From Alcaligenaceae bacterium (lineage in GTDB: Bacteria > Pseudomonadota > Gammaproteobacteria > Burkholderiales > Burkholderiaceae_B), in NCBI GenBank assembly GCA_013416455.1, contig JACCES010000001.1, positions 575,962-639,961 of the forward strand: DNA of 64,000 nt, given 5' to 3'. The position numbers and the translations under genes are program-made. Positions 7,968 to 17,418 of the stretch are shown one piece after another. The notes beneath the pieces were generated by a model. It saw only the letters and a program-made list of their open reading frames with translations. It made no database searches and had not been told where the DNA came from. Positions within the stretch are counted from its first letter, which is position 1; each line of letters starts with the position of its first letter.

Positions 7968-9104
7968 ATGAGTCACGCTACCTGCTCGGCTGTAACGCCG
8001 AGCAATCAGTCGCTGATAGATGGCGAGGTGTATGTCCCCGGATTGCCCTCGGAGTATGTCACCCGTAAGTACGGGGTGGCGCCGGAGGACGTCGCGAAGC
8101 TGGCATCGGCCGAAAATCCTCACGGTGCTTCGCCGCTGGCCGTGAAAGCGGTGGCGGAAGCGCAGTCGCGGCTGTCTCTTTACCCGGACTGGACCGCCGC
8201 GGCATTGCGGGAAGCCATTGGCGAGAAATATGGCTTCGATCCCGAAGGCGTCGTTTGCGGCTCGGGGGAAACCGAAGTGATCTCGATGGTGATCCGCGCA
8301 TTCGCCGGCCCGGACGAACCCGTCCTGATGCACTCGCCCTGCTTTCCGCTCTATCGCATCTATTCGAACTGCGAAGGCAGGGCTCCCGTGTTTTCTCCCA
8401 TGGGCAAGGACTTCGACCCCGACGTCGATCGCTACATCGACACAATGCACAAGGTGAAGCCCAGGATCGCGTTCATGACGAACCCGCACAACCCCAGCGG
8501 CCGCCTGATGAGCGAAGCCGAGGTCCGCGCGGTGTGCGACGCGGCGGGCGGCGACACGCTGCTGGCCCTCGATGAAGCCTATGTGCACTACAGCAGCGCC
8601 GAATTCGGCCTGGATCTGCTGCGCGAGTATGACAATCTCATCGTCCTGCGCACCATGTCCAAGGCCTTCGGCCTGGCGGGGCTGCGCGTCGGCTTCGGCA
8701 TTTCCGCCAATCCGGCGCTCATACGCCCCTTGCGCTTGATCAAGCCCACCTGGAACATGGGCCAGTTGCAGATAGCCGGCGCCATCGCCGGGATCAACGA
8801 TGACGAACACGTCGACCGGGCGGTCGCCACCATCCGGGAAATGCGCCCTTACGTCATGTCGGGCGTCGATGGAATCGACGGGTTCCGGGCAGTGCCGGGA
8901 TCGGAGGCCAATTTCTTCCTGACCGAGATTCTTGCGCCCGAGCTCGATTCCACCAAGGTGTTCAACGAGCTCCTGCGGCGCGGCGTCATCGTGAAGGATG
9001 GCTCCGACATTCCGCAACTCGGATCACGGTATCTGCGGGTCGACGTCAATCTCAAGAAGCACATGGATCGCTTCCTGTGGGCCCTCGGGGACATCAGCTA
9101 CTGA
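7968..9104 (+). CDS. HisC-like pyridoxal-phosphate aminotransferase
   Basis: A 378-residue fold-type I aminotransferase of the histidinol-phosphate aminotransferase type. Visible are NPHNPSG (172-178), LDEAYVHY (201-208) with the PLP-pairing Asp and Tyr, and the Schiff-base lysine K232 in TMSKAFGLAGLRVGF. ENPHG near residue 50 is the substrate-loop motif of HisC-like enzymes (often ENP.G). Length and motifs are intact. It is not in a histidine operon. It is divergent from a MocR regulator and upstream of a peptide-type ABC importer, so a catabolic or side-pathway amino-compound role is more likely than histidine synthesis. A GC hairpin with a T-run about 90 bp after the stop probably ends its transcript. 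Confidence 0.9.
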   Translation: MSHATCSAVTPSNQSLIDGEVYVPGLPSEYVTRKYGVAPEDVAKLASAENPHGASPLAVKAVAEAQSRLSLYPDWTAAALREAIGEKYGFDPEGVVCGSGETEVISMVIRAFAGPDEPVLMHSPCFPLYRIYSNCEGRAPVFSPMGKDFDPDVDRYIDTMHKVKPRIAFMTNPHNPSGRLMSEAEVRAVCDAAGGDTLLALDEAYVHYSSAEFGLDLLREYDNLIVLRTMSKAFGLAGLRVGFGISANPALIRPLRLIKPTWNMGQLQIAGAIAGINDDEHVDRAVATIREMRPYVMSGVDGIDGFRAVPGSEANFFLTEILAPELDSTKVFNELLRRGVIVKDGSDIPQLGSRYLRVDVNLKKHMDRFLWALGDISY

Positions 9105-9193
9105 CATTGCCTGCGGGCCGGCGGGCCATCGCGCCGTCGCCGGCCCGCGGGCACCGCGCAAAAAAGGCCCCCACGCCGCGCCTTCGGCTTGCT

Positions 9194-9216
9194 GCCCCCA
9201 AAAGGGGGCGCTTTTT
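9194..9216 (+). terminator. Rho-independent terminator after the aminotransferase gene (in a repeat-like block)
   Basis: GCCCCC (9194-9199), loop AAAA, GGGGGC (9204-9209), then GCTTTTT. The surrounding stretch (about 9170-9240) resembles an intergenic terminator-type repeat I remember from Bordetella/Achromobacter genomes; that resemblance is from memory and unverified. Confidence 0.7.
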
Positions 9217-9294
9217 GCCTTGGGACGGCCCGGCGGCAAAAAAAATCGGTGACCCCCTTTCGCAGAATCCTAGGGTTATCTACAATGTCATCGC

Positions 9295-9323
9295 ATTATT
9301 GCACTATGCTGAAATGCAATAAT
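9295..9323. promoter_or_regulatory. Inverted repeat upstream of the ABC substrate-binding gene
   Basis: The 382-bp gap 9105-9486 holds the terminator above and this perfect inverted repeat: ATTATTGCA (9295-9303) and TGCAATAAT (9315-9323) with an 11-bp spacer. It is immediately followed by ACTAGTTC (9324), the motif that also occurs twice in the MocR divergent region. It is a candidate operator for the ABC/amidase operon. No other gene is visible in the gap. Confidence 0.45.
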
Positions 9324-9486
9324 ACTAGTTCATAACAATGCGGTGGCATTGACCGTACCCGCCGATGAACGATTGATCGAACCGGTGCCTATAGGTACTG
9401 GTCGGGTGATTTATAAGGGTCGCCGCTGACAACACCGGTCTGACGGACGAGCAAACGATCAGGCCGCGACAATTGGGGAGGTGTGC

Positions 9487-11061
9487 ATGAAAAAAGTTCT
9501 CCGTTCCTTATCGATGGCCTTGGCCATTGCCGTTGCCGGCGGCGCCCATAGCGGCGCGCTGGCGAATACCCAGACACTGAAAGTCGTTCCGCAAGCCAAT
9601 CTGATCGTGCTGGATCCCGTTTGGACGACCGCCTTCGTCACGCGCAACCACGGGTTCATGATTTTCGACACCCTGTTCGGAACCGACACAGAAGGGAACA
9701 TCAAGCCGCAGATGGTGGATACCTGGTCGGAATCCGACGACCACAAGCGCTGGACATTCACGCTCCGGGATTCCCTGAAGTTCCACGACGGCGCCCCCGT
9801 CACCAGCAAGGACGTGGTGGCTTCGCTGAAGCGCTGGGCGGCGCGCGACACGGTCGGCCGCCTGCTGGCCGCCAGCATCGATTCCTGGGAAACCCCCGAC
9901 GACAAGACGTTCGTCATCAACCTGAGCAAGCCCTACGGCATCATGCTGGATGCGCTGGGCAAGCCGACCAACCTCGTGCCCTTCATCATGCCGGCGCGCC
10001 TGGCGGAAACCTCGCCGAACGAACAGGTCAAGGAAATGATCGGTTCAGGCCCTTACCGCTTCGTGGCCGATCAGTACCGGCCGGGCGAACGGGTGCTGTA
10101 TGAAAAATTCGCCGACTATGTGCCGCGATCCGAGCCGGCCAGCGGCACCGCCGGCGGCAAGCAGGTTTTCGTCGACCGCGTCGAATGGGTGATCCTGCGC
10201 GACCCGCAAACTCAGATGAACGCCCTGGTCGGCGGTGAAGTGGACATCATCGAGCAGCCCACATTCGAGCAGTATCCGGCGTTGCGCAAGGCCGAAGGGG
10301 TGAAGCTGGTCAACACGGTGCCCGACGGCCGCCAGTTCTACATCCGGATCAACCATCTTCACCCCCCGTTCGACAACCAGAAAGTGCGTCAGGCGGCCCT
10401 GGTCGCGCTCGGTCAGGAAGAACACATGAAGACCCAGGTCGGCGACCCGGAGATGTACCGCTTCTGCAAGAGCCTGTTCCCCTGCGATACCCCCTATTCC
10501 AGCGACAACACCTCGTTCTATACCGGCAAGGCCGACCCGGCGCGCGCCAAGGAATTGCTGGCGGAAGCCGGCTACAAGGGCGAACCGGTCGTGATGCTGC
10601 GGGCCACCGACCTGGCCATGGTGGCCAAGCTGCCGCTGGTGAGCAAGCAGCAGCTCGAAGCCGCGGGCTTCAAGGTCGACATGCAGCAGTCCGATTGGGC
10701 GACCGTCGTGACCCGGCGCGCAAAGAAGGAACCGCTCGCGCAAGGCGGATGGAGCACTTTCCACACCGCGGGCGACAGCGACCCCAACCCGCTGGCGCGT
10801 CCGGCCCTGAACGCCGCGGGCGAAAACGGCTGGTTCGGCTGGCAGGACGACCCCGAACTCGAAGCGCTGAAAGTCAAGTTCGTCGAGGCCACCACCCTCG
10901 AAGAACGCCAGAAAGTGGCGGAGCAGATCCAGATCCGCGCCCTGGAAACGGTCAGCTACATTCCCCTGGGGCAGTTCATCAACCCGGCGGCGGTGCGCAC
11001 GAACGTGGACGGTGTGCTGTCCGCCGGCGGGCAGGTGTACTGGAACATCCGCAAAAACTGA
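9487..11061 (+). CDS. ABC transporter substrate-binding protein, family 5 (peptide/dipeptide type)
   Basis: A 524-residue periplasmic binding protein. The N-terminus MKKVLRSLSMALAIAVAGG followed by AHSGALA is a Sec signal peptide with an Ala-x-Ala cleavage site. The mature part shows family-5 (DppA/OppA) blocks: LDPVWTTAFVTRNHGFMIFD, WTFTLRDSLKFHDGAPV and GSGPYRF. The ATG at 9487 is preceded by GGGGAGGT, a strong ribosome site; an in-frame GTG lies two codons upstream. It is followed by two permeases and a fused ATPase in DppABCDF order. The ligand class (peptide, amide or related) is inferred from the two hydrolases that end the operon. Confidence 0.93.
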   Translation: MKKVLRSLSMALAIAVAGGAHSGALANTQTLKVVPQANLIVLDPVWTTAFVTRNHGFMIFDTLFGTDTEGNIKPQMVDTWSESDDHKRWTFTLRDSLKFHDGAPVTSKDVVASLKRWAARDTVGRLLAASIDSWETPDDKTFVINLSKPYGIMLDALGKPTNLVPFIMPARLAETSPNEQVKEMIGSGPYRFVADQYRPGERVLYEKFADYVPRSEPASGTAGGKQVFVDRVEWVILRDPQTQMNALVGGEVDIIEQPTFEQYPALRKAEGVKLVNTVPDGRQFYIRINHLHPPFDNQKVRQAALVALGQEEHMKTQVGDPEMYRFCKSLFPCDTPYSSDNTSFYTGKADPARAKELLAEAGYKGEPVVMLRATDLAMVAKLPLVSKQQLEAAGFKVDMQQSDWATVVTRRAKKEPLAQGGWSTFHTAGDSDPNPLARPALNAAGENGWFGWQDDPELEALKVKFVEATTLEERQKVAEQIQIRALETVSYIPLGQFINPAAVRTNVDGVLSAGGQVYWNIRKN

Positions 11062-11158
11062 CCGCCCGCCGCTCTTCCGATCGTGCCGGCCATAGGGACT
11101 CCGCCTTCCCTATGGCGGCCGATCCGCCCTCACCGTCCATCCCCTTAGGAGCGCCCGA

Positions 11159-12106
11159 ATGCTGAGGTTCGCGTTGCAACGCATTCTCGCAACGATACCC
11201 GTACTGCTGATCGTCGCCGTCATCGTATTCATGATTCTCCATCTGAGTCCCGGAGACCCGGCGGCCATCATCGCCGGCGACAATGCGACCAGCAGCGACC
11301 TTGAACAGATTCGTCAATCGCTGGGGCTGGACAAGACCTTGATCGAGCAGTTCGCGATCTGGCTGACCAACGTCGTGCAGGGCGATCTGGGCTATTCCTT
11401 CTTCCAGCGCAGGCCGGTCACCGAACTCATCTACCAGCGGCTGGAACCGACGGCCAGCCTGGCACTCGGCACTCTGGCGCTGGCGGTCCTGATCGCCGTC
11501 CCGCTCGGCACGATCTGCGGATGGCGCCTCGGCGGCTGGCTCGACCGCTTCCTGACCTGTTTCTCCGTCGCGGGGTTCACGCTGCCCGTCTTCGTGACCG
11601 CATACATACTCATCTATTTTTTCTCCGTGAAGCTGGGGTGGTTTCCCATCCAGGGCTATCACCGCCTGGAAGGCTGGGATGACGTCGTTCCATGGGCGAG
11701 CCGCCTGCTCCTGCCCTGGCTGGCGCTGGGCATGATCTACGTGGCGCTGATCGCCCGCATCACCAGGGCGAGCGTATCGGAAGCCCTGACGGAGGACTTC
11801 GTGAGAACCGCCAGGTCCAAAGGCCTGGACGAATCCGAAGTCCTGATACGCCATGCGCTGCCCAATGCCGCCGTCCCCATCGTGACGGTCATCGGGATCG
11901 GCTTCGCCTCGCTCATCGGCGGCGTGGTCGTCACCGAAACGGTCTTCGCGATTCCAGGGCTGGGTTCCCTGACCGTCGATGCGGTGCTCAACCGCGACTT
12001 TCCCGTTGTCCAGGGCCTGGTCCTGTTCTTCGGATTCGCCTATGTATTCATCAACCTGCTGGTGGATCTCAGCTACATTTTCTTCGACCCACGGATACGT
12101 TATTGA
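11159..12106 (+). CDS. ABC transporter permease (DppB/OppB type)
   Basis: A 315-residue inner-membrane permease. The N-terminal helix (ILATIPVLLIVAVIVFMILH), the HLSPGDPAAIIAG segment and the cytoplasmic EAA loop (LTEDFVRTARSKGLDE, then HALPNAAVPIV) define a DppB-like BPD_transp_1 subunit. The C-terminus FFDPRIRY is typical of the family. Its TGA overlaps the ATG of the next permease by one base. It pairs with that permease and the fused ATPase to import the ligand of the binding protein at 9487. Confidence 0.94.
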   Translation: MLRFALQRILATIPVLLIVAVIVFMILHLSPGDPAAIIAGDNATSSDLEQIRQSLGLDKTLIEQFAIWLTNVVQGDLGYSFFQRRPVTELIYQRLEPTASLALGTLALAVLIAVPLGTICGWRLGGWLDRFLTCFSVAGFTLPVFVTAYILIYFFSVKLGWFPIQGYHRLEGWDDVVPWASRLLLPWLALGMIYVALIARITRASVSEALTEDFVRTARSKGLDESEVLIRHALPNAAVPIVTVIGIGFASLIGGVVVTETVFAIPGLGSLTVDAVLNRDFPVVQGLVLFFGFAYVFINLLVDLSYIFFDPRIRY

Positions 12107-12981
12107 TGAAGAGCTTTCAACGCCTGTGGCGCAACCTTGCCTTCCGGATCGGCATCGTCACGCTTGCCGTCCTGATCGCGGTGGCGGTCGGCGCGCCGTA
12201 TCTCGGAACGGTCGATCCCGCTGTCCTGGACTACAACCTCATCAACCGGCCGGTGGGCGAACGGGTCGACTTCAGCATCCCCGGCCAGGAGCCCGTCGCC
12301 CATATTCTGTGGATGGGGTCCGATGCCTACGGCAGGGATATCTACAGCAGGGTCATCTACGGTACACGGGTATCCTTGCTGGTGGCGCTGTTCGCGGCCG
12401 CGATATCGATGACCGCCGGCGTTTTCCTGGGCGTGGTGTCGGGCTTCTTCCGGCGCCTGGATTCGGTCATCATGCGGCTCATGGACGGCCTGATGGCCTT
12501 TCCCCCCATCCTGCTTGCGATCGCGCTGGTCGCCGCCCTGGGCGCACAGCTGTGGACGGTCGTCGTCGCCATCTCCATACCCGAAGTGCCGCGCGTGGTG
12601 CGCCTGATGCGCTCGCTGGTCCTGACGCTGCGGGAAGAACCCTTCGTCGAGGCGGCCGTGGCCCTGGCAACGCCGACCCCCACGATTCTGTGGCGCCATA
12701 TCGTTCCCAACGCCTTTGCGCCGCTGATCGTGCAAGGCACGTTCATAGCGGCCTCCGCCGTGCTGACCGAGGCGATACTCAGCTTTCTCGGCCTGGGCCT
12801 GCCGCCGGACATCCCCACCTGGGGGAACATCATGGCCGAGGGCCGCGTCCAGTTCAGCCAGTACCCCGGCAACGTCCTGTTCCCGGCGCTGTTCCTCGTC
12901 CCGACCATCCTGGCCATCAACCTGCTGGGCGACGGCATGCGTGATGTACTGGATCCGAAGTTCTCAAAGAAGGTCTCATGA
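12106..12981 (+). CDS. ABC transporter permease (DppC/OppC type)
   Basis: A 291-residue second permease. The start is the ATG at 12106, overlapping the upstream stop; the longer open frame upstream is a frame artefact inside dppB. DppC features are an N-terminal helix, the periplasmic segment with MGSDAYGRDIYSRVIYGTR, the EAA loop (VEAAVALATPTPTILWRHIVP) and FLGLGLPPDIPTWGNI near the end. Its stop overlaps the ATG of the ATPase gene by 4 bp (ATGA), so the transporter genes are translationally coupled. Confidence 0.94.
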   Translation: MKSFQRLWRNLAFRIGIVTLAVLIAVAVGAPYLGTVDPAVLDYNLINRPVGERVDFSIPGQEPVAHILWMGSDAYGRDIYSRVIYGTRVSLLVALFAAAISMTAGVFLGVVSGFFRRLDSVIMRLMDGLMAFPPILLAIALVAALGAQLWTVVVAISIPEVPRVVRLMRSLVLTLREEPFVEAAVALATPTPTILWRHIVPNAFAPLIVQGTFIAASAVLTEAILSFLGLGLPPDIPTWGNIMAEGRVQFSQYPGNVLFPALFLVPTILAINLLGDGMRDVLDPKFSKKVS

Positions 12982-14597
12982 ACGTCGACAGCAAAGACTG
13001 CACATTGGAGATCAATGGCCTGTCGGTGGCCCTGCCCCAGGGGGCGGACCGGCGGCTTGCGATACAGGATCTGAGCATACGCCTGGCCAAGGGCTATACG
13101 CTGTGCGTGGTGGGGGAATCCGGTTCGGGGAAATCCGTGACGGCGACGGCCATCATGGGCCTGCTGCCCAAAGAACTCGCCATCCAGGCGGGCGACATCC
13201 TGCTGCGGGGCGAATCCATCGTGAGCGCGAGCCCGACGCGTCTGAAGCAGCTGCGGGCGAAGGTCATGGGCATGGTCTTCCAGGAACCCATGACGGCGCT
13301 GAACCCGGTGATGTCCTGCGGCGACCAGCTCGACGAACTGCTGCGCAAGCACACCGACTGGTCCAAGGCGAAGCGGTACGAGACGATACTCGCCATGATG
13401 GAGCAGGTCCGCCTGCCCGATCCGCCAAGAATCATGCGCAGCTATCCGCATCAATTGTCCGGGGGGCAGCGCCAGCGCATCGTCATTGCAATGGCCATGA
13501 TATTGCGCCCCGAGCTTCTGATATGCGATGAGCCCACCACCGCGCTCGATGTCACCACCCAGAAGGAAATCCTGCGCCTCATCGCCGAACTGAAGGAAAA
13601 GCACAATGTCGCCGTGCTGTTCATCACCCATGACATGGGCGTCGTTGCGGAAATCGCCGACCATATTCTGGTGATGCGCCACGGCGAAAGCGTCGAGTAC
13701 GGCACCCGGGACGAAATCCTGAAGGCGCCACAGCACGAATACACCAGGCAACTGCTGGCCGCGGTGCCGTCGATGCAGCCCCCGGCACGCCGGGACATCG
13801 ACCGGAGCCGGACGGTTCTGCGGGGCGTCTCCGTTTCCAAGACCTATGCATCCCGCACATGGACGGGCAAAAGGTCCATCGTGCACGCCTTGAAGGATTC
13901 GGACCTGCGCGTCCACCCTGGGGAAACGGTCGGCATCGTCGGCGAGTCGGGTTCCGGCAAGTCCACCTTTGCCCGCTGCCTCGTGCGCCTCATCGATCCC
14001 ACCGGCGGCCAGGTGCTATGGACGAGCGACACCGCCGAAGTGGATGTGTCATTCAAGAGCCAGCGGCAGATCCGGCCCTACCGCAATGGCGTGCAGATCG
14101 TCTTCCAGGACCCGAACCGTTCCCTGAATCCCCGGCTGAAGGTCGGCGATGCGCTCATCGAAGGCGCGGTGAACTTCGGCATGTCCCCCTCCGAAGCCAC
14201 GTCGCTGGCCAGAGAACTGCTGAAGAAAGTCCAGCTGCCCGTCGAGTCGCTTTCGCGCTATCCGAGCCAGTTTTCCGGCGGCCAGAGACAGCGGCTGGCC
14301 ATAGCGCGAGCCCTGGCCTGCAAACCGAAAGTGCTGGTGGCCGATGAGGCGGTCAGCGCGCTGGACGTGAGCGTCCAGGCCCAGATCATGCGGCTGCTGC
14401 GGGAAATCCAGAGCGATCTGGGGCTGAGCATCCTGTTCATCACGCACGATCTGCGCGTTGCGGCGCAACTGTGCGACCGCGTCATCGTCATGCACCGCGG
14501 CGAGATCGTCGAAGAGGGCCATACGGACGAGCTTTATGCGAATCCGCTGCATGATTACACACGGAAACTGCTCGAAGCGGCTCCCGTCATCGATTGA
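12978..14597 (+). CDS. Fused dual ABC ATPase (DppD-DppF type)
   Basis: A 539-residue protein with two nucleotide-binding domains in tandem. Domain 1 has Walker A GESGSGKS (about 46-53), signature LSGGQRQR and Walker B LLICDEPTTALD. Domain 2 has GESGSGKS, signature FSGGQRQR and Walker B VLVADEAVSALD, with Ala where the D-E-P form is usual. Such fusions of DppD and DppF drive family-5 importers from the cytoplasmic face. The start overlaps the permease stop. The next gene's open frame overlaps this stop, but its likely start is 29 bp further on. Confidence 0.94.
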   Translation: MNVDSKDCTLEINGLSVALPQGADRRLAIQDLSIRLAKGYTLCVVGESGSGKSVTATAIMGLLPKELAIQAGDILLRGESIVSASPTRLKQLRAKVMGMVFQEPMTALNPVMSCGDQLDELLRKHTDWSKAKRYETILAMMEQVRLPDPPRIMRSYPHQLSGGQRQRIVIAMAMILRPELLICDEPTTALDVTTQKEILRLIAELKEKHNVAVLFITHDMGVVAEIADHILVMRHGESVEYGTRDEILKAPQHEYTRQLLAAVPSMQPPARRDIDRSRTVLRGVSVSKTYASRTWTGKRSIVHALKDSDLRVHPGETVGIVGESGSGKSTFARCLVRLIDPTGGQVLWTSDTAEVDVSFKSQRQIRPYRNGVQIVFQDPNRSLNPRLKVGDALIEGAVNFGMSPSEATSLARELLKKVQLPVESLSRYPSQFSGGQRQRLAIARALACKPKVLVADEAVSALDVSVQAQIMRLLREIQSDLGLSILFITHDLRVAAQLCDRVIVMHRGEIVEEGHTDELYANPLHDYTRKLLEAAPVID

Positions 14598-14626
14598 TCT
14601 TCTCTGATTGTTTATTGGGAATCCTT

Positions 14627-16129
14627 ATGCGAGTGCTTGTTTGCGGTTATCAACACGAAACCAACACCTTTGCCGCATCGAAGGCCGACTGGGCCGCCTT
14701 CAACCGGGGCGATACCTTTCCGGCCTATGTGGAAGGCAAGGAAATGCTCGACAGCATGACGGGCGTCAACCTGCCGATGGGGGGATTCATCGACGCGGCG
14801 CTGCGCAAGGGCTGGACGCTGGTGCCGGGCTTCTGGTGCGGGGCCACGCCGTCCGCCCATGTCACCGAAGACGCCTTCGAACGCATCAGCGCCGCCTTCC
14901 TCGACTTCGCGAAGACCACCCGGTATGACGCCATATACATCGATTTCCATGGTGCGGGAGTCGCTGAGCATATTGCGGATACCGAAGGGGAAATCCTGCG
15001 CCGGCTCCGCCAGGTGGCCGGCGAAGACCTTCCCATCGTGACCAGTCTCGACCTGCACGCCAACGTGACTCATCTCATGCTCGAACATGCCGACGCCCTG
15101 GCCGCCTTCAGGACATATCCCCACGTGGACATGGCCAGGACCGGCGCATTGGCGGCGGAACTGCTGGACAGGCGGGTCCGTGCCGGCAAGAGGGAAAAGC
15201 TCGCATCCAGGCGGGTACCGTTCCTCATTGCGACGAATTCGCAGAGCACGGCCATCGAGCCGGCAAAGAGCCACTACCAGAGACTGGAAAAACTGGACGA
15301 AGACAACGGGACCATTTCCAGCTTCGCCATGGGTTTTCCCGCCGCCGACTTCGAAGAGTGCGCGCCCATGATCTGGGCCTACGGGGAAAAAGCGGACGAG
15401 ACCCTGAAACAGCTGGCCTCCGCGATCCTCGAACCGGAACAATGGCGCCTCAAGGGCGTTTATCTTCCCGACGATGCGGTCACGCACGCCATGGAACTGG
15501 CTGCCGGGTCCGACCGGCCCATCGTCATCGCGGACACGCAGGACAATCCCAGCGGCGGGGCCGACGGCAATACCAGCGGGCTGCTGCATGCCCTGCTCCG
15601 GAATCGCGTCGGGGAAACCTACCCGCGCCAGGCGCTCATCGGCCCCATCCACGATCCCGAGGCCGCGGCGCTGGCGCACCGCGCCGGTGTCGGCGCCACC
15701 ATAAGAACGAGCGTAGGCACCTCGGTTCCCACCTTTTCCGGCGACTACAGCGAACCGCCCGTTGAAGGCGAGTTCAAGGTCGTGCAGATCTCCGATGGTG
15801 AAGTCACTCTCCAGGGCCCCATGATGACGGGGCTGGTGGTCCAGGTCGGCCCGACGGCGCTGCTGGAGATATCCGGCGTGTATGTGATCGTGATCACCGG
15901 AAAGGTGCAGCTGCTCGACCGGGTCCAGATCAGCGTCCTCGGGCTGCGCCCCGAAGCCCTGAAGATCATCGCGATCAAAAGCGCGAATCACTTCCGCGCC
16001 GACTTCGGCTCGCTGGTCCGCGACCCGGAAACGGATTTCCTGATCGCCAAGTCCCCCGGCCCCAAAGCGGTGGACCCGGGTGATTACAAGTGGACCCGGC
16101 TGCCGGACAGCATCGCGCGCCGCCCTTGA
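14627..16129 (+). CDS. M81-family metallopeptidase (MlrC-like)
   Basis: A 500-residue member of the M81/MlrC family, named for the metallopeptidase that degrades linearised microcystin. The putative zinc site is visible as DFHGAG (106-111), LDLHANVTH (D142, H144) and FRTYPHVD (H166). The C-terminal MlrC domain contains IVIADTQDNPSGGADGNTSG. The start at 14627 gives MRVLVCGYQHETNTF, the usual family N-terminus. No signal peptide is seen, so it should be cytoplasmic. As the fifth gene of the ABC operon it probably cleaves an amide or peptide bond of the imported compound. A microcystin substrate is not implied. Confidence 0.9.
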   Translation: MRVLVCGYQHETNTFAASKADWAAFNRGDTFPAYVEGKEMLDSMTGVNLPMGGFIDAALRKGWTLVPGFWCGATPSAHVTEDAFERISAAFLDFAKTTRYDAIYIDFHGAGVAEHIADTEGEILRRLRQVAGEDLPIVTSLDLHANVTHLMLEHADALAAFRTYPHVDMARTGALAAELLDRRVRAGKREKLASRRVPFLIATNSQSTAIEPAKSHYQRLEKLDEDNGTISSFAMGFPAADFEECAPMIWAYGEKADETLKQLASAILEPEQWRLKGVYLPDDAVTHAMELAAGSDRPIVIADTQDNPSGGADGNTSGLLHALLRNRVGETYPRQALIGPIHDPEAAALAHRAGVGATIRTSVGTSVPTFSGDYSEPPVEGEFKVVQISDGEVTLQGPMMTGLVVQVGPTALLEISGVYVIVITGKVQLLDRVQISVLGLRPEALKIIAIKSANHFRADFGSLVRDPETDFLIAKSPGPKAVDPGDYKWTRLPDSIARRP

Positions 16130-16182
16130 GAAAGTTCCGGACCGCATCCGGCGCACATTCACAATCCGACCCACCATGACCC

Positions 16183-17418
16183 ATGAAAGCTTCAGATAAA
16201 GTTGACCACCAGCGCATCAATGCGCGGCTCGATGAAATGGCGAAGATCGGCGCGACGGCCGGCGGCGGCGTCAACCGGCAGGCGCTTTCCACTGAGGACG
16301 CCGCCGCACAAAGCCTGCTCATCGCCTGGGGCGCCGAAATCGGCCTGGAACCCAGCATCGACGAAATCGGGAATCTGTTCCTGACACTGGCGGGTACCGA
16401 CCCCGGCCTCGATCCCGTCATGACCGGATCCCATATGGACTCGCAGCCGACCGGCGGGCGTTACGACGGGATCTACGGTGTGATGGCTTCGCTTGAAGCA
16501 CTGCACGCCATCGTCGACGCCGGCATGAAACCCGCCCGCGGCATCGAACTGGTGTCATGGGTCAACGAAGAAGGTTCGCGCTTCGCGCCCAGCCTGATGG
16601 GTTCCGGCGTTCACGCCGGCACGCGCAGCCTGGCCGACGCATTGGCCCTGCGCGACGCCGACGGTGTCAGCGTTGCCGAGGCGATCGAGGCCCTGGAACC
16701 GGTGCTGGGACATGTTCCCCGCAGACCGCTGGGCCGGCAAGCCGCCTGCTACGTCGAAGCCCATATCGAACAGGGCCCGGTGCTGGAACGCAACGGTGAA
16801 ACGATAGGGATCGTGACGGGCATACAAGGCAAGCATACCTATCGCGTCACGGTCACGGGGGAAGCGGCGCATGCCGGCACCGCCCCGCACGGGGAAAGAA
16901 AGGACGCCCTGATGGCCGCGGCCCGGATCGTCCTGGCGCTGGGGCGGGAATTCGAAGACCCGGAAGACATTACCCGCTACACGGTCGGTAGATTCAATGT
17001 ATCTCCGAATGCGCCATCCGTGGTGCCTCGGGAAGTGGTGTTCAGCATCGACCTGCGGCATCCGGACGGGGCGCGCCTGCTCCGGATGAGCGATTCCGTA
17101 CAGGAAATCTGCGCCGGCCAGGCCGGCCCGTGCACAGTGCGGGCAGTCCGCCTTTACGAGGCCGCCCCCATCGTTTTTGATGACGGCATCCAGGATCTCA
17201 TCGAAAAGGCCGCCAGCGGCCTGTCCGTACCCCATCGACGCATGCTGTCCGCCGCCGGCCACGATGCGGGGTTGATGCAGCACGCCTGCCCCAGCGGGAT
17301 GCTGTTCATTCCCAGCAAGGACGGCATCACCCACAACGAGGCCGAATACAGCCATCCTTCGGACATTACAGAAGGGGCCCGCGTCCTGGCCGATGTCCTG
17401 GCGAGGCTGGCCGGATAG
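16183..17418 (+). CDS. M20-family amidohydrolase (allantoate amidohydrolase / N-carbamoyl amino acid hydrolase type)
   Basis: A 411-residue zinc hydrolase of the M20 branch that contains allantoate amidohydrolase, beta-ureidopropionase and N-carbamoyl-L-amino acid hydrolase. Motifs in order: TGSHMDSQPTGGRYDGIYGV (metal H84 and D95), SWVNEEGSRF (catalytic/metal Glu 129-130), AHIEQGPVLE, the dimerisation-domain GEAAHAGTAPHGERKDA, and the final metal-binding THNEAEYS. It is the last gene of the ABC/MlrC operon, 53 bp after mlrC. It suggests that the imported compound, or its MlrC product, carries a ureido or amide group. The exact substrate is unknown. Confidence 0.92.
   Translation: MKASDKVDHQRINARLDEMAKIGATAGGGVNRQALSTEDAAAQSLLIAWGAEIGLEPSIDEIGNLFLTLAGTDPGLDPVMTGSHMDSQPTGGRYDGIYGVMASLEALHAIVDAGMKPARGIELVSWVNEEGSRFAPSLMGSGVHAGTRSLADALALRDADGVSVAEAIEALEPVLGHVPRRPLGRQAACYVEAHIEQGPVLERNGETIGIVTGIQGKHTYRVTVTGEAAHAGTAPHGERKDALMAAARIVLALGREFEDPEDITRYTVGRFNVSPNAPSVVPREVVFSIDLRHPDGARLLRMSDSVQEICAGQAGPCTVRAVRLYEAAPIVFDDGIQDLIEKAASGLSVPHRRMLSAAGHDAGLMQHACPSGMLFIPSKDGITHNEAEYSHPSDITEGARVLADVLARLAG

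Noticed and set aside
12357..13916. 519-codon minus-strand frame opposite the ABC permease and ATPase
   Set aside because: Shadow frame; the plus strand has overlapping, motif-rich dppC and dppDF-type genes.
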